Source: [Pasteurella] mairii
GTDB lineage: Bacteria; Pseudomonadota; Gammaproteobacteria; Enterobacterales; Pasteurellaceae
Assembly: GCA_900454475.1 (NCBI GenBank)
Contig: UGSS01000002.1
Span: 496,001 to 560,000, forward strand
DNA length: 64,000 nucleotides
Reading direction: 5' to 3'
The translations under genes were made by a program, and so were the position numbers. Under the pieces are notes generated by a model. It worked only from the letters and a program-made list of their open reading frames with translations, was not told where the DNA came from and did no database searches. Position 1 is the stretch's first letter. Each line of letters starts with the position of its first letter. Of the stretch, positions 59,594 to 64,000 are shown in pieces.

Positions 59594-60781
59594 TTATTTT
59601 ACCGTGATACGCGCAAATTTACGCTTACCGACCTGATAAACCGCTGTGCCGGAGGTGATGGTCAATTTGCTGTCTTCAACTTTTTCACCGTCGATTTTGA
59701 CCCCGCCTTGTTTTACCATGCGCATGGCTTCGGATGTGGATTCCACTAATCCGGCTTCTTTTAACAAGTTGGCTAAGCCGGTTGCGCCTTCAAATGTAAA
59801 TTCCGGCATTTCATCCGGCAACGCACCTTTTTGGAAGCGATTGATAAATTCTTGTTCTGCTGCTTCGGCCTCTGCATCAGAATGGAAACGCGCAATAATT
59901 TCTTTGGCTAACAATACTTTAACGTCACGCGGGTTGCGACCGGCTTGGACTTCTTGTTTCAGTTGCGCAATTTCGGTTAATGGGCGGAAAGATAATAAAT
60001 CATACCAATCCCACATTAATTCATCGGAAATTGACATGATTTTACCAAACATTTCGTTTGGCGCTTCGGTCACGCCAATATAGTTGCCGAGAGATTTAGA
60101 CATTTTTTTCTCACCGTCCAAACCGACTAATAATGGCAACGTGATCGCCACTTGCGGTTTTTGACCAGCGGATTTTTGTAATTCACGACCTACTAACAAG
60201 TTAAATTTTTGGTCAGTTCCGCCTAATTCAACGTCTGCTTCCAACGCGACGGAATCGTGACCTTGCAATAATGGATAAATAAATTCATGAATCGCAATAG
60301 GTTGGTTATTGGTAAAACGTTTTTTGAAATCGTCGCGTTCCAACATACGCGCTACGGTATAATTCGACGCAAGGCGGATCATACCTTCGGTACCTAATTG
60401 CCCCAGCCATTCGGAGTTAAACACGATACGGGTTTTTTGCGGATCAAGAATTTTAAAAATTTGTTGTTTATAGGTTTCCGCATTGCGCAAAACATCTTCG
60501 CGAGAAAGTGGTGGGCGCGTTGTATTTTTGCCGGACGGATCGCCAACCATACCCGTGAAATCCCCGATTAAGAAAATGACTTCATGCCCAAATTGTTGGA
60601 ATTGACGCAATTTGTTTAACACGACGGTATGCCCAAGGTGAATATCGGGTGCAGTTGGATCCGCGCCCAGTTTTACTTTTAATGGACGATTTTCTTTTAA
60701 TTTTTCAATCAAATCGGCTTCAGAAAGCACTTCATCTACACCGCGCTTTAGTTCCGCGAGAACGGTATTCATATCAGTCAT
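59594..60781 (-). CDS. tyrS: Tyrosyl-tRNA synthetase
   Basis: TyrRS charges tRNA-Tyr. The 395 residues fit the shorter of the two bacterial TyrRS types. The class I marks are H-L-G-H near 47-50 (in place of HIGH) and K-M-S-K-S near 226-230; an S4-like RNA-binding domain closes the protein (about 335-395). No T-box or other leader structure was seen upstream. The Fur-controlled RNA candidate lies about 160 bases upstream on the same strand. Confidence 0.97.
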   Translation of the reverse strand: MTDMNTVLAELKRGVDEVLSEADLIEKLKENRPLKVKLGADPTAPDIHLGHTVVLNKLRQFQQFGHEVIFLIGDFTGMVGDPSGKNTTRPPLSREDVLRNAETYKQQIFKILDPQKTRIVFNSEWLGQLGTEGMIRLASNYTVARMLERDDFKKRFTNNQPIAIHEFIYPLLQGHDSVALEADVELGGTDQKFNLLVGRELQKSAGQKPQVAITLPLLVGLDGEKKMSKSLGNYIGVTEAPNEMFGKIMSISDELMWDWYDLLSFRPLTEIAQLKQEVQAGRNPRDVKVLLAKEIIARFHSDAEAEAAEQEFINRFQKGALPDEMPEFTFEGATGLANLLKEAGLVESTSEAMRMVKQGGVKIDGEKVEDSKLTITSGTAVYQVGKRKFARITVK

Positions 60782-60942
60782 TGCGAATTCCTACTTATTA
60801 TTTAAAGACTAAATTTTGTATTATAGAGATTATTCCTGAAATGAAAAGGGTCGTTACGGGATTTATCCTGAATTTCCGCGATTTGTTTGATGGTGACTTA
60901 AATGTCGGCAAGGAGGGTAAAATATCCGGTATTACATTAGCG

Positions 60943-61007
60943 AAAAAAAGCGTTTCTTTCTGTGGGAAAAGAAACGCCGAAGATTGGAGTGATTATCTAT
61001 TTTTATG
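60943..61007 (-). ncRNA. Fur-regulated small RNA candidate
   Basis: Read on the minus strand, TTGACT (61037-61042), 17 bases and TATTAT (61014-61019) form a good promoter. About seven bases on begins a stretch of roughly 30 nt with no frame, followed by a terminator: arms 60968-60977 and 60950-60959 with an eight-base loop and seven U residues. The estimated RNA is about 65 nt. A Fur box overlaps the -10, so it should appear when iron is scarce. A Fur-controlled small RNA called HrrF is known from H. influenzae; whether this is the same cannot be told by eye. It could instead be an attenuated tyrS leader. Confidence 0.65.
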
Positions 61008-61009
61008 TG

Positions 61010-61028
61010 ATAGATAATAATCATTCTC
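61010..61028. promoter_or_regulatory. Fur box over the small-RNA promoter
   Basis: GATAATAATCATTCTC lies at 61013-61028 and covers the -10 of the minus-strand promoter. Aligned to the 19-bp consensus, about 13 of 19 bases match, including the central ATAATCATT. A weaker A+T-rich similar site follows at about 61051-61067. Confidence 0.65.
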
Positions 61029-61062
61029 AAATATAAAGTCAATAGTTAAATGAAAATAATTC

Positions 61063-61788
61063 TCAATTATTTTTATCTAAGCAAGGAACACTGTCTTTGA
61101 GTAAAAGTGCGGTCGGAATTTGATCAGAAAATTGAAATTGCGCCGAATATGCGTACACTTCCACGCCTTCTTGAATGGCTTGGTGCAATAATTTGGCATA
61201 ATCAGGATCAATATATTCCGCTACTTTAAATTGATCGAAACCATCATGCAATCCGGCAAAAAAAATGATCGCTCTTTTGCCGAGTTTTTTCATTATTATT
61301 AATTCGCGTAAATGTTTTTGTCCGCGTGTGGTCACTGCATCAGGAAACATCCCTAAATTATGCTTAACCAAGGTAATGGATTTTACTTCCACATAGCAAT
61401 CCGGCAGGTCTTCACCTTTTAATAAAAAGTCAATTCGACTGTTTTCTTCGCCATATTTGACTTCCGGTAAAATGTTCAAATACATGGCTAGTTCCTTGAT
61501 TTGTTTATGCTGTAAGGCTTCAAATACCAGTTGGTTGGAACGATGGGTATTGATACAAACCAATTGCCCGTTTGGCAATGCGGTTAATTCCCAAGAATGC
61601 GGATATTTACGCGTGGTGCTGTCGGAGGTGGAATACCAAATTTGATCGCCGGGCGCGCCACAACCAGTCATCGCCCCGGTATTCGCGCAATGAATAGTCA
61701 TGATTTCGCCATTTGCTAATTGCACATCAGCAAGAAAACGTTTATAGCGACGCAGTAAAATAGCAGATTGTAAGGTTGGAAATTGCAT
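61063..61788 (-). CDS. sfsA: Sugar fermentation stimulation protein A homologue
   Basis: SfsA is a nuclease-fold DNA-binding protein of uncertain role; in E. coli its overexpression affects maltose genes. Starting at ATG 61788 gives 241 residues with [10 protein letters not shown] near 12-21, [11 protein letters not shown] near 34-44 and the catalytic-like E-V-K-S-I-T-L near 136-142 with [10 protein letters not shown] near 152-161. Two tRNA genes lie upstream on the same strand. Confidence 0.94.
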   Translation of the reverse strand: MQFPTLQSAILLRRYKRFLADVQLANGEIMTIHCANTGAMTGCGAPGDQIWYSTSDSTTRKYPHSWELTALPNGQLVCINTHRSNQLVFEALQHKQIKELAMYLNILPEVKYGEENSRIDFLLKGEDLPDCYVEVKSITLVKHNLGMFPDAVTTRGQKHLRELIIMKKLGKRAIIFFAGLHDGFDQFKVAEYIDPDYAKLLHQAIQEGVEVYAYSAQFQFSDQIPTALLLKDSVPCLDKNN

Positions 61789-61812
61789 AGGATTTATCTG
61801 AAAAAATAAAAA

Positions 61813-61889
61813 TGGCACGCCCTATTGGATTCGAACCAATGACCTACGGCTTAGAAGGCCGTTGCTCTATCCAGCTGAGCTAAGGGCGC
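61813..61889 (-). tRNA. tRNA-Arg (anticodon UCU)
   Basis: The 77-base gene folds as a cloverleaf on the minus strand: acceptor GCGCCCT with AGGGCGT (a G-U pair at 1-72), anticodon stem ACGGC/GCCGT around CTTCTAA, and the T-loop GGTTCGAATCC. CCA is encoded. It reads AGA and probably AGG. Confidence 0.97.
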
Positions 61890-61911
61890 ATTTCAAATGG
61901 ATATAAAGAAG

Positions 61912-61988
61912 TGGTCGGCGAGATAGGATTTGAACCTACGACCCACTGGTCCCAAACCAGTTGCGCTACCAAGCTGCGCTACTCGCCG
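61912..61988 (-). tRNA. tRNA-Pro (anticodon UGG)
   Basis: The 77-base gene has acceptor CGGCGAG with CTCGCCG, anticodon stem ACTGG/CCAGT around TTTGGGA, T-loop GGTTCAAATCC and an encoded CCA. It lies 22 bases upstream of the tRNA-Arg gene on the same strand, so both are likely processed from one transcript. Confidence 0.97.
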
Positions 61989-62107
61989 ACGGATGTGTAG
62001 CATTATAATTTTCTTTCGCCAGCAGTCAATGAATTTTTTAGATTTTTTACTCAATCGCTCAAATTTATTCCAATTAGGGTTACATAAAAGGCTTTTTTCT
62101 GACAAAA

Positions 62108-62123
62108 TAGCAAACGTTTACTT
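62108..62123. promoter_or_regulatory. PurR-like operator before folD
   Basis: TAGCAAACGTTTACTT matches the PurR pattern ANGCAAACGNTTNCNT at all but the first fixed base. It sits 24 bases upstream of the folD start, where a repressor could block initiation. Confidence 0.65.
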
Positions 62124-62146
62124 TTAGATTGTAAAAGGATCAAAGA

Positions 62147-62998
62147 ATGGTAGCTCAAGTAATTTCCGGTACGGAACTTTCCAAAAAAATTAAACAAGAG
62201 GTGGCGCAGAAAATTCAGCAGTATGTGGCGCAAGGTTATCGCCCTGCCGGATTAGCGGTGATTTTAGTCGGTGCCGATCCGGCGTCGCAGGTTTATGTGC
62301 AAAGTAAACGCAAAAGTTGTGAAGAAATTGGCTTTTATTCCCAATCTTATGATTTACCAGAATCCACTTCGCAACAAGAATTGTTGGAATTGATTGATAA
62401 ACTTAATCAAGACAATGCCATTGACGGGATTTTGGTGCAATTGCCATTACCGGCACATATTGACTCCACGTTGGTGATTGAAGCCATTGCTCCGGAAAAA
62501 GATGTGGACGGTTTTCATCCTTATAACGTCGGTCGTTTGTGTCAACGTATTCCAACATTACGCGCTTGTACGCCTTACGGGGTGATGAAATTATTGGAAA
62601 CCACCGGCGTAGATTTATATGGGCAGCACGCGGTGATTGTTGGCGCGTCAAATATTGTAGGACGCCCAATGGCGCTGGAATTATTGTTAGCCGGTTGTAC
62701 CGTAACAGTGACCCATCGTTTTACCAAGGATTTGCAACATCATGTGCGCCAAGCGGATATTTTAGTGGTAGCGGTTGGAAAACCGGCATTAATTCCCGGC
62801 GAATGGGTTAAAGAAGGTGCGATTGTGATTGATGTGGGGATTAACCGCGTGGATGGCAAACTTAAAGGTGATGTAGAATATGATGTCGCAAGTCAAAAAG
62901 CCGCATTTATTACGCCGGTTCCCGGTGGTGTTGGTCCGATGACGGTAGCAATGTTGATGCATAATACCTTAACCTCCTATCAAAATCGGCTCAAATAA
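62147..62998 (+). CDS. folD: Methylenetetrahydrofolate dehydrogenase/cyclohydrolase FolD
   Basis: FolD interconverts methylene-, methenyl- and formyl-tetrahydrofolate. The 283 residues have Y-V-Q-S-K-R-K-S-C near 50-58 (catalytic K in the K-x-K segment), V-Q-L-P-L-P near 98-103, G-A-S-N-I-V-G-R-P near 166-174 and [10 protein letters not shown] near 262-271. AAAGGATCAAAG precedes the ATG. The product formyl-THF feeds purine synthesis, in line with a PurR-like operator. In this strain that route may matter more because purT is broken. Confidence 0.97.
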   Translation: MVAQVISGTELSKKIKQEVAQKIQQYVAQGYRPAGLAVILVGADPASQVYVQSKRKSCEEIGFYSQSYDLPESTSQQELLELIDKLNQDNAIDGILVQLPLPAHIDSTLVIEAIAPEKDVDGFHPYNVGRLCQRIPTLRACTPYGVMKLLETTGVDLYGQHAVIVGASNIVGRPMALELLLAGCTVTVTHRFTKDLQHHVRQADILVVAVGKPALIPGEWVKEGAIVIDVGINRVDGKLKGDVEYDVASQKAAFITPVPGGVGPMTVAMLMHNTLTSYQNRLK

Positions 62999-63091
62999 GG
63001 TTCATATTAAGCGATCGCCTTGGCTGAATTTTTTCATAAAAACCAAGCGAACGCTGAGCTTCTTTTGGGAGGTTTTTCTAAGTCGGTGATG

Positions 63092-63109
63092 TATTTCTGT
63101 ACAGAAATA
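63092..63109. promoter_or_regulatory. Perfect 18-bp palindrome before hypB
   Basis: TATTTCTGTACAGAAATA is its own reverse complement without mismatch or spacer. It ends 49 bases before the hypB start. No regulator I know has this exact operator; a dimeric repressor or activator of hydrogenase maturation genes is a reasonable guess. Confidence 0.55.
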
Positions 63110-63158
63110 TGGTACGCTGAATGTCCATATCAAGACTAACATCACATTGAGGTGAATT

Positions 63159-63962
63159 ATGTGTACGACCTGTGGATGTGGACATCCTGACCAAGTAAAA
63201 ATTGGCGAATTACCCCATACTCATGACAATCAAACTACACAACGTGCGGTCAAATTAACATCATTTTCTCAACTGACTTTCCATGCGCTAGATGCCATGC
63301 AAGCATCACAACAAGAAACCGAAAAACGTTTGCTGAAAATCGAACAAGATGTGTTGGGACAAAATAATAAATTAGCAGAAATTAACCGCACTTTGTTTGA
63401 AAAACACCATATTTTGACATTCAATTTAGTCTCCAGCCCCGGTTCCGGAAAAACGACCTTATTAACCACAACGCTTAACGCGCTGAAAGCCAAAAAACAT
63501 TGTTATGTCATCGAGGGCGATCAACAAACGGAAAATGATGCGGAGCGAATTCGTTCTACGGGCGTGCCGGCAATTCAAGTGAATACGGGGAAAGGCTGCC
63601 ATTTGGATGCGCAAATGGTGGGAAATGCATTAGCTAAATTGCAACCGGTGGAAAATAGCCTGTTGTTTATCGAAAACGTGGGTAATTTGGTTTGTCCGGC
63701 AGAATTTGATTTGGGTGAAAAAGCCAAAGTAGTGATTTTGTCCGTGACGGAGGGGGAAGATAAACCGTTGAAATATCCGCATATGTTTGCCGCGGCAAAA
63801 TTGATGATCTTAAATAAAGTGGATCTTTTGCCTTATTTGCAATTTGATGTGGAAAAATGTATTGCCTACGCCAAACAAGTGAACCCGCAAATTGAAGTCA
63901 TTCAATTGTCCGCCACAACCGGACAAGGGTTGCAAGATTGGTTAGACTGGTTAGAAAAATAG
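63159..63962 (+). CDS. hypB: Hydrogenase nickel incorporation GTPase HypB
   Basis: HypB is the GTPase that, with HypA, inserts nickel into [NiFe]-hydrogenase. The 267 residues have the high-affinity nickel motif M-C-T-T-C-G-C at the N-terminus, P-loop [10 protein letters not shown] near 93-102, the metal site G-K-G-C-H near 145-149 and the guanine-specificity N-K-V-D near 222-225. hypA does not lie upstream and hypD follows after 8 bases, so hypC is missing from its usual place between them. Confidence 0.96.
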   Translation: MCTTCGCGHPDQVKIGELPHTHDNQTTQRAVKLTSFSQLTFHALDAMQASQQETEKRLLKIEQDVLGQNNKLAEINRTLFEKHHILTFNLVSSPGSGKTTLLTTTLNALKAKKHCYVIEGDQQTENDAERIRSTGVPAIQVNTGKGCHLDAQMVGNALAKLQPVENSLLFIENVGNLVCPAEFDLGEKAKVVILSVTEGEDKPLKYPHMFAAAKLMILNKVDLLPYLQFDVEKCIAYAKQVNPQIEVIQLSATTGQGLQDWLDWLEK

Positions 63963-63970
63963 GATTGGCA

Positions 63971-64000
63971 ATGCAGTTTGTGGATGAATTTCGTGATCCG
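63971..64000 (+). CDS. hypD: Hydrogenase maturation protein HypD, first ten codons
   Basis: The ten codons before the window edge read M-Q-F-V-D-E-F-R-D-P, the start typical of HypD, which takes part in building the Fe(CN)2CO unit of hydrogenase. The rest lies beyond the window. GATTGG precedes the ATG and the gap to hypB is 8 bases. The call rests on ten residues and the hypB context. Confidence 0.75.
   Translation, partial: MQFVDEFRDP

Noticed and set aside
60649-61017. 122-codon plus-strand frame between tyrS and sfsA
   Set aside because: It overlaps the start of tyrS on the other strand and the small-RNA terminator, and has no family resemblance.

Overview
The window is a 64-kb piece of chromosome from a member of the Pasteurellaceae in the Haemophilus/Pasteurella/Aggregatibacter branch. 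The main sign is the Hin-type DNA uptake signal sequence AAGTGCGGT/ACCGCACTT, with roughly 45 perfect copies counted by eye, against none of the ACAAGCGGT type. Several copies form inverted pairs that act as intergenic terminators. Gene order also fits: rlmN-pilW-rodZ-ispG-hisS-yfgM, cysK-cysZ-zipA, recN-nadK-grpE, and serC beside hisC are neighbour sets I recall from Haemophilus influenzae. The sequence cannot fix the species.

Layout. 0-6.6 kb: end of a PerM-type permease, then an operon-like run for rRNA modification, pilus and cell shape, isoprenoids, HisRS and YfgM. 6.6-7.3 kb: a complete-looking IS200 element. 7.4-16.1 kb: glpT, gabD, a small membrane methyltransferase, priC, a Na+/H+ antiporter-like permease, a glycerate uptake/kinase pair and rpsO. 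16.3-25.7 kb: ggt, lysC, a 10-bp tandem array of about 21 copies, an M20 amidohydrolase with a TRIC-type channel, proA with a second TRIC-type channel, an unknown membrane protein and suhB. 25.9-34.3 kb: acs, trmJ and the iron-sulfur cluster operon iscR-iscS-iscU-iscA-hscB-hscA-fdx. 34.4-43.7 kb: the fused glutathione enzyme gshF, a purT gene broken by one internal stop, luxS, two tandem small-RNA candidates, yqaA, yqaB, cysK, cysZ, zipA and tmaR. 43.9-60.8 kb: serC, hisC, tyrP, aroA, a 7-bp tandem array, recN, nadK, grpE, rnt, gloA, cmoA, aspS, scrB/scrK and tyrS. 60.8-64 kb: a Fur-box-controlled small-RNA candidate, sfsA, tRNA-Arg(UCU), tRNA-Pro(UGG), folD, hypB and the first codons of hypD.

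Most of the window is ordinary core metabolism. Regulatory sequences are readable at several places: a perfect FNR box between glpT and gabD, a CRP-like site before acs, an IscR-type site before iscR, a strong plus weak TyrR box pair before tyrP, a PurR box before folD and a Fur box before a short RNA. Metabolic themes are thiol and sulfur handling (cysK, cysZ, gshF, ggt, gloA, isc), aromatic and histidine amino-acid genes, sucrose catabolism (scrK, scrB) and the start of a [NiFe]-hydrogenase maturation cluster.

The least explained items are the two paralogous RNAs downstream of luxS, the Fur-controlled RNA between tyrS and sfsA, the decamer array, the purT nonsense codon and a perfect 18-bp palindrome before hypB.
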